In this document: one piece after another, positions 31,902-40,176 of the stretch
How the letters are laid out: each line of letters opens with the position of its first letter
How positions within the stretch are numbered: the stretch's first letter is position 1
Source: Nakamurella sp. A5-74
GTDB lineage: Bacteria > Actinomycetota > Actinomycetes > Mycobacteriales > Nakamurellaceae
Length of the DNA: 64,000 bases
Assembly: GCF_040438885.1 (NCBI RefSeq)
Contig: NZ_CP159218.1
Location: 434,001-498,000 of the forward strand
Direction: 5' to 3'
The notes under the pieces: generated by a model
What the model was told of the DNA's origin: nothing
The model's database searches: none
What the model saw: the letters and a program-made list of their open reading frames with translations, nothing else
Translations under genes and position numbers: made by a program

Positions 31902-32900
31902 ATGACCGAGGTACTCGATCCGCTGCCGCACAGAGCGGTCGACCGGAACCGCGACCGTCCATGGGCGGACTTCTGGCGGCGTCGGTTGATCCGGTTCGTC
32001 ATCTCGTTGTGGGCGCTGGTCACGTTCTCCTTCCTGATCGTCCACCTCGTCAGGGGCGATCCGGTCAGGGCATCCCTCGGCCTCACGGCCGATCCCGGTC
32101 TGGTCGCCGCTCGACGCCAGGAGCTGGGACTCAACGACCCGCTGATCGAGCAGTACTGGAACTTCCTGCGGCATCTGTTCACCGGCGATCTCGGGGTGGG
32201 GATCGGGAGCCGGTTGCCGGTCATGGAGACGATCACCGACCGCCTGGGCAACACCCTGCAGCTCGCGATCCTGGCGTTCCTGGTGGTGGTGGTGATCTCG
32301 GTGCTACTCGGCGTCGGGATGGCGATCGTCACCCGCGGCGGCCGCAGACGGATCGGCGAGCTGGGCTTCACCTCCACCGCCGTCGCCATCGCCTCGATTC
32401 CCGAGTTCCTGCTCGCTGTCGGGCTGGTCTCCGTGCTGGGGGTGAGTTGGCAGTGGCTGCCGATCGCGGGCAAGGAAGGTGCCTCGTCGTACCTGATGCC
32501 GGTGATGGCGCTGGCCATCGGTCCCGCCCTCGCGCTGGCCCGGCTGATCAGGATCGAGACACTGTCGGTGCTGGGCGCGGACTTCGTCCGGACCGCGCGG
32601 TCGAAACGTCTGCGCCCCAGGCTGATCTATCTGCGCCACGCGCTCCCGAACGCACTCACCGCCACCCTCACCATCGGCGGTCTGCTGCTGTCGGGGCTGA
32701 TCACCGGCACGGTGCTGGTGGAGACCGTGTTCGCCTGGCCGGGCCTCGGTCCGACGACGGTGGCCGCGATCATCAACAAGGACTTCCCGCTGATCCAGGG
32801 CATCGTGCTGGTCTACGGCGGTCTCATCCTGCTCATCACGCTGCTGGTGGATGTGCTGCTGGCGCTGGTGGATCCGCGCTCGACGATCAGGGAGAGCTGA
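31902..32900 (+). CDS. Peptide ABC transporter permease, DppB-like
   Basis: The 332-residue permease has the DppB hallmarks: helix RRLIRFVISLWALVTFSFLIVHLVRGDP, the spacer segment LGLNDPLIEQYWNFLRHLFTGDLG, and the EAA-type loop ADFVRTARSKRLRPRLIYLRHALPNAL near residue 230. It forms half of the membrane channel with the fused DppC-type partner. The stop overlaps the next ATG by one base (TGATG). GACAGGATCAG precedes ATG 31902. Confidence 0.92.
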   Translation: MTEVLDPLPHRAVDRNRDRPWADFWRRRLIRFVISLWALVTFSFLIVHLVRGDPVRASLGLTADPGLVAARRQELGLNDPLIEQYWNFLRHLFTGDLGVGIGSRLPVMETITDRLGNTLQLAILAFLVVVVISVLLGVGMAIVTRGGRRRIGELGFTSTAVAIASIPEFLLAVGLVSVLGVSWQWLPIAGKEGASSYLMPVMALAIGPALALARLIRIETLSVLGADFVRTARSKRLRPRLIYLRHALPNALTATLTIGGLLLSGLITGTVLVETVFAWPGLGPTTVAAIINKDFPLIQGIVLVYGGLILLITLLVDVLLALVDPRSTIRES

Positions 32901-34927
32901 TGACCAGCACCGTCCCGTCGCCGATCGAGGACGTGCTGGACGTCTCCGGCGTGATCGATCCCGCGCACCCGGAGACACCGACAGTCGGTGGTCGTCGCCG
33001 GCGTCGGGGACTCGCGCGCCTGGTCGGCACGCCGGTCGGTGTCGTCGGCATCCTGCTGCTGCTCGGAGTGCTCGCGCTGGCGGTGTTCGGCCCGGTGATC
33101 TGGGGTGCCCGCGCGGATGCCTACGATCTGGATGCCCTCAGCTCCGGTCCGACGGCTGCGCATCCCTTCGGTACCGACATGCTGGGTCGCGACCTGCTGT
33201 TCAGGGTGCTGGTGGCTTCGCGGCTGTCCATCCAGCTGGCTGTGTCGGCGACCGTCGTCGGGGTGGTGCTCGGGGTGATCCTCGGGCTGCTGCCGATCGT
33301 TCTCCCCGGCCGGTTCGGACGCGCCCTTGTCGCGTCGATCGGTGTCGCCGTCGCGTTCCCCGGGCTGCTGCTGGCGCTCTTCTTCGCCACCATCTTCGGG
33401 GTCGGCGCCACCGGGGCGGTGCTCGCGCTCGGGCTGGCCGGGGCGCCCTCCTTCGCCCGTCTGACGCACACCCTCGCGTCCGGTATCGCCGGGCGCGACT
33501 TCATCTCAGCGGCCAGGGTGCTGGGTGTCGGCAGGCTCAGGGTGCTGGTCAGGCACGTCCTGCCCAACATCGCAGAACCGTTGGTGGTCAACGCAACCCT
33601 GGCGGCCGGCAGCGCACTGCTGTCCTTCGCCGGACTCTCGTTCCTGGGCCTGGGGGTGCAGCAGCCGGACTTCGACTGGGGCAGGTTGCTCAACGAGGGC
33701 CTGGCCGGGATCTACCTCAATCCGATGGCGGCGATCGGCCCCGGAATCGCGATCGTGGTTGCCGGTCTCGCGTTCAGCCTGAGCGGGGAGTTCCTGGCCG
33801 CCGCCGTCGGACGGCGTTCGAGCCGGAGCAAGGGCGTCGCCCGGGCCGCCGAGCTGTGGTCGGGCGCCGGCCGGGCACGCGTCGGCCGGTCCGACGACTC
33901 GCCCGGCAACGGCGCCATCGACGTCGGTGCCGACGTGCTCGACATCCGTGCGCTGCGAGTGGGTTTCCCGACGACGAGCGGGATCGTCACCCCGGTCCGC
34001 GGAGTGGATCTGCGGATCGCTGCCGGCGAGTCGGTCGGCATCGTGGGTGAGTCCGGCTCCGGCAAGAGCCTGACGGCGCTCGCCGCGGCGCAACTGATCG
34101 AACTGCCAGGGCTGGTGTCTGCCGAACGCATGGTGCTGGACGGTGCCGACCTCGGCGCGCTGTCCGGCCGGGAGGGACGCAGCAGGCTCGCCGCGACGAT
34201 GGCGATGGTCTTCCAGGATCCGATGACCTCGCTGAACCCCGTGATGCGGGTCGGCAAACAGCTTGCCGAGGTGGTCACCGAACACCGGGGCGCGTCCCGG
34301 CGCGCAGCCTGGGACCGTGCGGTGCAACGGTTGTCAGCCGTTCGGATCCCCGAACCCGAGCGACGTGCGCGTCAGTACCCGCACGAGTTCTCCGGCGGCA
34401 TGCGGCAGCGGGCGGTGATCGGCATCGGCCTGATGGGCGAACCGAAACTCCTGATCGCCGACGAGCCCACCACTGCGCTGGACGTCACCGTGCAGCGCCG
34501 GGTGCTCGAACTGATACAGCAGGTCCGCGCCGACAACGCCTCAGCACTGCTGCTGATCTCGCACGACATCGCGGTGATCTCGGGGATGTGTGACCGGGTC
34601 CTGGTGATGTACGCCGGTCGGGTGGTCGAGGAGATCAGCACCGTCGAGCTGCTCACTGATCCCGCGCATCCCTACACCCGCGCACTGCTGGCCGCGGTAC
34701 CCGAGATGGACACCGATCTGGACGTCCCGCTCGCGACCATCCCTGGTCGGCCACCGGCACCGGCAGAGATCGGAACGGGCTGCGCCTTCGCGCCGAGGTG
34801 CGCCTTCGCGACCGACGCGTGTCGCACCGAGGATCCACAGCTGCGGTCGATCGGGCCGGCGCACCGCGTCGCGTGTCTGCACCCGCAGGGCACCAGCAGC
34901 GGGATCCGCACGGGGGCGCAGCGATGA
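32900..34927 (+). CDS. Fused peptide ABC transporter permease (DppC) and ATPase (DppD)
   Basis: The 675-residue fusion has a DppC-like permease at residues about 1-300 (HPFGTDMLGRDLLFRVLVASR; EAA loop ISAARVLGVGRLRVLVRHVLP). After a 40-residue charged linker comes a DppD-like ATPase from about residue 345: Walker A GESGSGKS, FQDPMTSLNP, signature FSGGMRQRAVI, Walker B LLIADEPTTALD and H-loop ISHDIAV. The C-terminal oligopeptide-transporter Cys region (CAFAPRCAFATDACR) may bind an iron-sulfur cluster as in related ATPases. Such fusions recur in actinobacteria. It overlaps dppF as ATGA. Confidence 0.92.
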   Translation: MTSTVPSPIEDVLDVSGVIDPAHPETPTVGGRRRRRGLARLVGTPVGVVGILLLLGVLALAVFGPVIWGARADAYDLDALSSGPTAAHPFGTDMLGRDLLFRVLVASRLSIQLAVSATVVGVVLGVILGLLPIVLPGRFGRALVASIGVAVAFPGLLLALFFATIFGVGATGAVLALGLAGAPSFARLTHTLASGIAGRDFISAARVLGVGRLRVLVRHVLPNIAEPLVVNATLAAGSALLSFAGLSFLGLGVQQPDFDWGRLLNEGLAGIYLNPMAAIGPGIAIVVAGLAFSLSGEFLAAAVGRRSSRSKGVARAAELWSGAGRARVGRSDDSPGNGAIDVGADVLDIRALRVGFPTTSGIVTPVRGVDLRIAAGESVGIVGESGSGKSLTALAAAQLIELPGLVSAERMVLDGADLGALSGREGRSRLAATMAMVFQDPMTSLNPVMRVGKQLAEVVTEHRGASRRAAWDRAVQRLSAVRIPEPERRARQYPHEFSGGMRQRAVIGIGLMGEPKLLIADEPTTALDVTVQRRVLELIQQVRADNASALLLISHDIAVISGMCDRVLVMYAGRVVEEISTVELLTDPAHPYTRALLAAVPEMDTDLDVPLATIPGRPPAPAEIGTGCAFAPRCAFATDACRTEDPQLRSIGPAHRVACLHPQGTSSGIRTGAQR

Positions 34928-35766
34928 GCACGCTGACGTTCCGCGAGGTCACCGTCGACTTCGGACCGACCCGTGCGGTCGACCGGGTCGACCTGGAGAT
35001 CGCCGACGGCAGCGTCGTCGGACTGGTCGGCGAATCAGGGTCGGGAAAGTCCACCCTCGCCCGGGTGGCGGTGGGTCTGCAGAGCTGCAGCGGTGGTGAG
35101 GTGCTGCTGGACGGCAGCCCGCTGCGTCGTCACCGGGCCGGCCGGCCGGGCAGCGTGCAGCTGGTCTTCCAGGACCCGTACTCCTCGCTCGATCCGCGGA
35201 TGTCGGTGGGGGAGGCCATCTCCGAAGGTCTGTGTGGAGTGCGCGGACGACGCGCCAGGGATGCCGAGGTCCGGCGACTGCTCGACCTGGTGTCGTTGCC
35301 CGCCGACCGGGCATCGGCGCTGCCGGCCGAGATGTCCGGCGGTCAGCGGCAGCGGGTCGCCCTGGCCAGGGCGCTGGGAGCGCAGCCGTCCGTCCTCATC
35401 GCGGACGAGATCACCTCTGCCCTGGACGTCTCGGTGCAGGGTGCCGTGCTCAACCTGGTCAAGGAGCTGCGCGTCGAGCTGGGCCTGACGATGCTGTCCA
35501 TCTCGCACAACCTCGCCGTGGTGCGGTACGTCAGCGACGAGATCGTGGTGATGCAGGGCGGCCGGGTGGTCGAGGCGGCCGCTGCTGCCACGCTGCTCGG
35601 TGCGCCGCAGCAGGAGTACACCCGTGAGCTGCTGGCGGCCGCCCCGCGGCTGGGCGAGCGGATCGACGCGGTGCCCCGCTCACCGAGCGGATCCGCGGCC
35701 GGCCTCGCGACCGACCTCTCGACCACCCGACCGACCGATCCCCGACCGACACCGATGGAGAAGTGA
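34924..35766 (+). CDS. Peptide ABC transporter ATPase, DppF-like
   Basis: The 280-residue ATPase has Walker A GESGSGKST, Q-loop FQDPYSSLDP, signature MSGGQRQRVALARAL, Walker B LIADEITSALD (Ile in place of the usual Pro after Glu) and H-loop ISHNLAV. It lacks the C-terminal Cys-rich oligopeptide domain and is shorter than classical DppF. Together with the fused DppCD it supplies the two ATP sites of the importer. ATG 34924 overlaps the previous stop, and its own stop overlaps the S9 peptidase start (TGATG). Confidence 0.92.
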   Translation: MSTLTFREVTVDFGPTRAVDRVDLEIADGSVVGLVGESGSGKSTLARVAVGLQSCSGGEVLLDGSPLRRHRAGRPGSVQLVFQDPYSSLDPRMSVGEAISEGLCGVRGRRARDAEVRRLLDLVSLPADRASALPAEMSGGQRQRVALARALGAQPSVLIADEITSALDVSVQGAVLNLVKELRVELGLTMLSISHNLAVVRYVSDEIVVMQGGRVVEAAAAATLLGAPQQEYTRELLAAAPRLGERIDAVPRSPSGSAAGLATDLSTTRPTDPRPTPMEK

Positions 35767-37784
35767 TGGACCGCGTACTGACCCCTGCCGACCTGGAGGC
35801 CGTTGCACTACCGGCCGATCCGTCGATCGCCCCCGACGGACGCGCGGTGGTCTTCGTCCGCCGGGTGGTCGACGTCGAGGAGGATCGAGACGACCGCAGC
35901 CTGTGGTGGATCGACCTTCCCGACATGCCCGCCCGAGAACCGTTGCAGCCCAGGCGGATCACTGCTGGGCCGCAGGACGGCGCCCCGCGCTGGTCGCCGG
36001 ACGGGAACTCGATCGCGTTCCTCCGGCCGGTGGACGGAACAGCGCAGCTGCACCTGCTGGACACGGCCGGCCCCGGTGAACCACGGGTGCTCACCACGCT
36101 GACGCACGGGGCGGGTCCGGCGCTCTGGTCGCCGGACGGAGCACGGATCGCGATGCTGGCCCGTACCTGGGTTCCGGCGACGGACGGCGGTGCGGATCCC
36201 GATGACGCCGCGGCGCCGATCGTCATCGACCGGTTGGGCTACAAGCTGGACGGCACGGGGATGTTCTCCCGCTGGCGCTCGCACGTCAAGGTCGTCGACG
36301 TGGCCACCGGCGAGGTGACCGAGGTGACCGCAGGGGACCACCAGGTGAGTTCGCTCGCCTGGCACCCGGACGGAGCCCACCTGGTGGGCATCGCCGACGA
36401 CGTCGAACGGGGCGACATCACCAGCGAGACAACGGCTTTCGTGGTGGGTGCTGACGGCACGGGCCGAGCCGGGTTCGGGCCGACCGGTCATCTCGGCGGC
36501 ATCGTCTGGCCGGCAGGGATGGTCGGCCCGTTGCTGATCGGCCGCGCCGACACGACGACCGGCAACACGCACCTGCTCGCCGCGCCGGATCCGGTGCGAA
36601 CCGGTGGCAGCGCCGTCCCGGCCGGTTCTGCGGTCCGCGTCGTGGCTGAAGGACTCGACCGTTCCGTGATGCCCGGCGGTCCCGGATATCCGGGAGGACT
36701 GCCGCAGGCGGCCGGCGATGCCGTGCTGTTCTGCGCCAGGGACGCCGGTCGTACCCACCTCTACACGACCCCGCTCGACGACCTCGGCTCCGCCAGGAAG
36801 TTCTACGGCGCAGACGATCTGGTGATCGCCGGCGTATCGGTGACGGCTCCCGACGCTGCGCGTCCGCTCGCCGCGGTGATCGCCGCATCGCCGACGTCCT
36901 ACGGTGAGCTGGTCGTCATCGACGCGGTCTCCGGTGAGGTGCTCGCCAGCACCGCGTGGACGGCGCAATCCCTGCCGGACGTCGAGCTGATCGCTGCGAC
37001 GGAGCGCACCTTCACCATCTCGGACGGGATGCGCGTCCACGGCTTCGTGTTGCGGGATCCGTCGGCGAGCGGGCCGGGACCGCTGTTGGTGGACGTACAC
37101 GGCGGCCCGCACAACGCCTGGAGTGGGGTCCCCGACATCGGGCACGCCTACCAGCAGGTGTTGCTCTCCCAAGGCTGGACGATCCTGCTGCTGAACGTGC
37201 GAGGGAGCGACGGTTACGGCGGCCACCATTTCGCGTGCAACGTCGGCGCGTGGGGTGCCGGCGACGAGGCGGACTTCCTGGAACCGATGCGGCAGTTGGT
37301 GTCCGAGGGCATCGCCGATCCGCGGCGGCTGGCGCTGACCGGGTACAGCTACGGCGGCTACATGACCTGCTGGTTGACCGGTCACACCGACGAGTTCGCT
37401 GCGGCGGTCGCCGGCGGGGCCGTCACGGACATCGTGACGCAGATCGGTGCCGACATCGGACATCACTTCCTGACCGGCGAGATGGCCGGAACCCCCTGGC
37501 ATGACGCCGATCGGCTGACCGCACAGTCCCCGTTCCCCTCGGTCGGGCAGGTCAGCACGCCGACGCTGATGCTCCACGGGGAGAAGGACGATCGCTGTCC
37601 GATCCTGCAGGCCGAATCCTGGTTCACCTCACTGCGCTCCCGTGGGATTACGACCGAGATGGTCGTGTACCCGGACGCATCGCACCTGTTCATCCTCGAA
37701 GGAAGACCCTCGCACCGACGTGACTACTCAACCAGGGTGACCGAGTGGGTCACCCGCCACACCTCGACGGAAGGCATCTCATGA
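35766..37784 (+). CDS. S9-family serine peptidase (acylaminoacyl-peptidase-like)
   Basis: The 672-residue cytoplasmic peptidase has an N-terminal beta-propeller (repeated WSPDG/WHPDG strands at residues about 70-350) and a C-terminal alpha/beta-hydrolase. The nucleophile is in GYSYGGYMT, the Asp in HGEKDDRCP and the His in DASHLF. Relatives cleave short or N-blocked peptides. No signal peptide is seen, fitting hydrolysis of peptides imported by the preceding transporter. GGAGAAG precedes ATG 35766; GTG 35763 is an alternative. It overlaps both neighbours. Confidence 0.93.
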   Translation: MDRVLTPADLEAVALPADPSIAPDGRAVVFVRRVVDVEEDRDDRSLWWIDLPDMPAREPLQPRRITAGPQDGAPRWSPDGNSIAFLRPVDGTAQLHLLDTAGPGEPRVLTTLTHGAGPALWSPDGARIAMLARTWVPATDGGADPDDAAAPIVIDRLGYKLDGTGMFSRWRSHVKVVDVATGEVTEVTAGDHQVSSLAWHPDGAHLVGIADDVERGDITSETTAFVVGADGTGRAGFGPTGHLGGIVWPAGMVGPLLIGRADTTTGNTHLLAAPDPVRTGGSAVPAGSAVRVVAEGLDRSVMPGGPGYPGGLPQAAGDAVLFCARDAGRTHLYTTPLDDLGSARKFYGADDLVIAGVSVTAPDAARPLAAVIAASPTSYGELVVIDAVSGEVLASTAWTAQSLPDVELIAATERTFTISDGMRVHGFVLRDPSASGPGPLLVDVHGGPHNAWSGVPDIGHAYQQVLLSQGWTILLLNVRGSDGYGGHHFACNVGAWGAGDEADFLEPMRQLVSEGIADPRRLALTGYSYGGYMTCWLTGHTDEFAAAVAGGAVTDIVTQIGADIGHHFLTGEMAGTPWHDADRLTAQSPFPSVGQVSTPTLMLHGEKDDRCPILQAESWFTSLRSRGITTEMVVYPDASHLFILEGRPSHRRDYSTRVTEWVTRHTSTEGIS

Positions 37785-39250
37785 CGACGACCTCTGCACC
37801 GACCTCTGCACCGACCTCTGCACCGACCTCTGCACCGACCTCTGCGCCGACCTCGACGCCGGAGCAGGACGCCCCAGCGCAGCACGGCCTGGACGGTGCG
37901 CACTGGCGCGGTCGGCTGGAGTCGCTGATCGCAACCCATCACATCCCCGGCGCCTCGCTGGCCATCGGCACCCCGCACGGCACCGTCGATGCGGCGGCCG
38001 GGGTGCTGAACCTGCGCACCGGTGCGCCGGCCACCGCCGACTCGGTGTTCCAGATCGGCTCGATCAGCAAGGTCTGGACAGCGACCCAGATCATGCAGCT
38101 CGTGGATGAGGGGAAGCTGACCCTCGAGACCAGGGCGGTCGACGTGCTGCCGGAATTGTCGCTCGCGGACGAGGGCGCCGATCAGATCACCGTGCAGCAC
38201 CTACTCACCCACACCAGCGGCATCGACGGCGACTTCTTCGTCGACACCGGTCGCGGTGACGACTGCATCGAGAAGTATGTGACTCGGTTGGCGGAGGTGG
38301 GGCTGAACCACCCGGTCGGCGCCACGTTCTCCTACTGCAACGCAGGCTTCGCCCTGATGGGCCGGATGATCGAGGTGCTCACCGGCAAGCAGTGGGACAC
38401 GGCGCTCCGTGACAGCATCGTGACGCCGCTCGGGCTGCAGGCGACGGTGACGTTGCCGGAAGAGGTGATCCTGCACGGTGGAGCCATCGGTCACGTCGGC
38501 AAACCGGGCGAGATCCCCACTCCCACCACGACTCTGCTGCTGCCCCGCAACATGGGGCCGGCAGGTCTGATCTCTGCGCGACCTGCAGACGTCGTCGCGT
38601 TCGCCGCGATGCACCTGGCCGGCGGAGTGGCACCGGACGGCACCAGGCTCCTGTCGGAGGAGAGCGTGGACGCCATGCGGCAGCAGCTCGTCGAGGTCCC
38701 GGACCGCGGCGCGATGAAGGCATGGGGACTCGGCTGGATCCACCTCGCCTGGGGCGACTCCGGGGTGTTCGGCCACGACGGCAACACCATCGGCCAGGCG
38801 GCATTCCTGCGCATCCACCCAGGATCCGGGACGATCGTCTGCCTGCTGACGAACGGCGGCGACGCGAGCAAGGCGGCCCAGACCCTGTTCACCGAGGTCT
38901 TCGCGGACCTCGCGGACGTGCAGGTCCCGCCGACCCCGGTTCCGCCGGCCGAGCCGCCGGCCGTCGACTTCGAGCAGTACGTCGGACTGTACAAGCGAGC
39001 GTCCGTCGACTCCGAAGTGGCGTTGGTCGACGGCGCCCTGCGGATGAAGGTCACCGCCACCGGTGTGATGGCCGAACTCGAGGAGGAGCCCACCGAGATC
39101 GAGCTGACCCCGCTGGCCGACGACGGGCGGTTCCTGGGTCGGATCGCCGGCGACACCGTCTGGATGGCAGTGACGTTCTACTCGCTGGCGGATGGCAGCC
39201 GCTACGTCCACTACGGGGTCAGGGCCACCCCGTTGCTCGCTGCACGATGA
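37781..39250 (+). CDS. Beta-lactamase-fold serine hydrolase (class C/D-aminopeptidase type)
   Basis: The 489-residue product begins with a low-complexity (TSAP)n tail from a 12-bp tandem repeat. A serine beta-lactamase/PBP fold follows with the SxxK nucleophile motif FQIGSISKVWTA, the YxN motif in FSYCNAGFALMG and a GHDGN segment in place of KTG. The C-terminal part (from about residue 400) resembles the extra barrel of D-aminopeptidase-like enzymes. It may hydrolyse D-amino-acid peptides or esters rather than beta-lactams. No signal peptide is visible, so it acts in the cytoplasm beside the S9 peptidase. It overlaps both neighbours (ATGA). Confidence 0.88.
   Translation: MTTTSAPTSAPTSAPTSAPTSAPTSTPEQDAPAQHGLDGAHWRGRLESLIATHHIPGASLAIGTPHGTVDAAAGVLNLRTGAPATADSVFQIGSISKVWTATQIMQLVDEGKLTLETRAVDVLPELSLADEGADQITVQHLLTHTSGIDGDFFVDTGRGDDCIEKYVTRLAEVGLNHPVGATFSYCNAGFALMGRMIEVLTGKQWDTALRDSIVTPLGLQATVTLPEEVILHGGAIGHVGKPGEIPTPTTTLLLPRNMGPAGLISARPADVVAFAAMHLAGGVAPDGTRLLSEESVDAMRQQLVEVPDRGAMKAWGLGWIHLAWGDSGVFGHDGNTIGQAAFLRIHPGSGTIVCLLTNGGDASKAAQTLFTEVFADLADVQVPPTPVPPAEPPAVDFEQYVGLYKRASVDSEVALVDGALRMKVTATGVMAELEEEPTEIELTPLADDGRFLGRIAGDTVWMAVTFYSLADGSRYVHYGVRATPLLAAR
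37789..37860. repeat. 12-bp tandem repeat GACCTCTGCACC, six units, in the serine hydrolase gene
   Basis: The first four units are identical, the fifth has one change and the sixth is degenerate. They encode Thr-Ser-Ala-Pro repeats at the extreme N-terminus. Slippage would change the tail by four residues per unit without a frameshift. Confidence 0.9.
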
Positions 39251-40176
39251 ACGCTGCAGGACCCCTTCCTGCACTCCGGCCGCCAACACCGTCCGGCGCA
39301 TCCTCGGTACAGGTCACGGCGGCCAGGGCCAGGGCCGACGCTGCCGGGGCCGCCGCCGGGGTGCGGGTGACCTCGGGTGAGGACCGGGCACTGCTGGCGG
39401 CGGCACTCGGCCTGGTGCAACAGATCTGGCAGGCGGACGCTGCCGATGCACCGGTGACGATGGCGGTGCTCCGGGCGGTCACCCATGCCGGTGGCTACTG
39501 TGCGATCGCCCGCGACGTGCGCGGCACACCAGCTGCGGCCGGCGCTGTGATCGGTGCGTGCATCGGATTCCTGGGCAGCAGGCCGCGCAGCTCTCTGCAT
39601 TCGCACATCGCCGGCGTGCTCGATGCCGGCCTCGGACGCGGGGTGGGATACGCATTGAAGCTGGACCAGCGGGCCTGGGCTGCGGAACAGGGGCTCGAGT
39701 CCATCACCTGGACGTTCGATCCGCTGGTGCGCCGCAACGCCTTCTTCAACCTGGCGAAGCTGGGGGTCCGGGTGAGCGAGTACCTGCCCGACTTCTACGG
39801 AGCCATGGAGGACTCGGTCAACGCCGGTCAGGGCAGCGACCGGTTGCTCGTGCAGTGGCCCGTCATCGCTCCCGAGCACGGGCCGACAGCCCGGGCGGTG
39901 ACGGCGGAACCGGATGCGGTGCTGCTGGACCACCTGCCCGGACGGCCGGACGAACCCGGTCCGATCGGTGATCTCGGGCATTTCCCGGCCTGGGTCCGGA
40001 TCCCGGCCGACATCGAGCGCCTGCGGCGCGAGCGACCGGAGCTCGCGATCCGCTGGCGACACGCGGTGCGCAGCACCTTGGGGGTCCTGCTGGCAGGCCC
40101 GACCCCGCTCGCGTGGGTGGACGGGATGTCGCGCGACGGGTGGTACCGACTCTCCCGCGTACGCGACGATGGCTGA
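39247..40176 (+). CDS. COG3375-type GNAT N-acyltransferase
   Basis: The 309-residue product shows the diagnostic COG3375 block: LGSRPRSSLHSHIAGVLDAGLGRGVGYALKLDQR (acyl-CoA loop region), then ITWTFDPLVRRNAFFNLAKLG and YLPDFYGAMEDSVNAG. Members of this group are found beside N-succinylamino acid racemases and have been linked to N-succinylation of D-amino acids, which would fit a D-peptide catabolic operon. No racemase is present here. Its ATG overlaps the serine hydrolase stop, and the PucR gene begins immediately after its stop. Confidence 0.88.
   Translation: MNAAGPLPALRPPTPSGASSVQVTAARARADAAGAAAGVRVTSGEDRALLAAALGLVQQIWQADAADAPVTMAVLRAVTHAGGYCAIARDVRGTPAAAGAVIGACIGFLGSRPRSSLHSHIAGVLDAGLGRGVGYALKLDQRAWAAEQGLESITWTFDPLVRRNAFFNLAKLGVRVSEYLPDFYGAMEDSVNAGQGSDRLLVQWPVIAPEHGPTARAVTAEPDAVLLDHLPGRPDEPGPIGDLGHFPAWVRIPADIERLRRERPELAIRWRHAVRSTLGVLLAGPTPLAWVDGMSRDGWYRLSRVRDDG

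Noticed and set aside
35808-37577. 589-codon minus-strand frame opposite the S9 peptidase
   Set aside because: Low-complexity Arg/His/Gln translation mirrors codon bias of the real gene; no recognisable motif.
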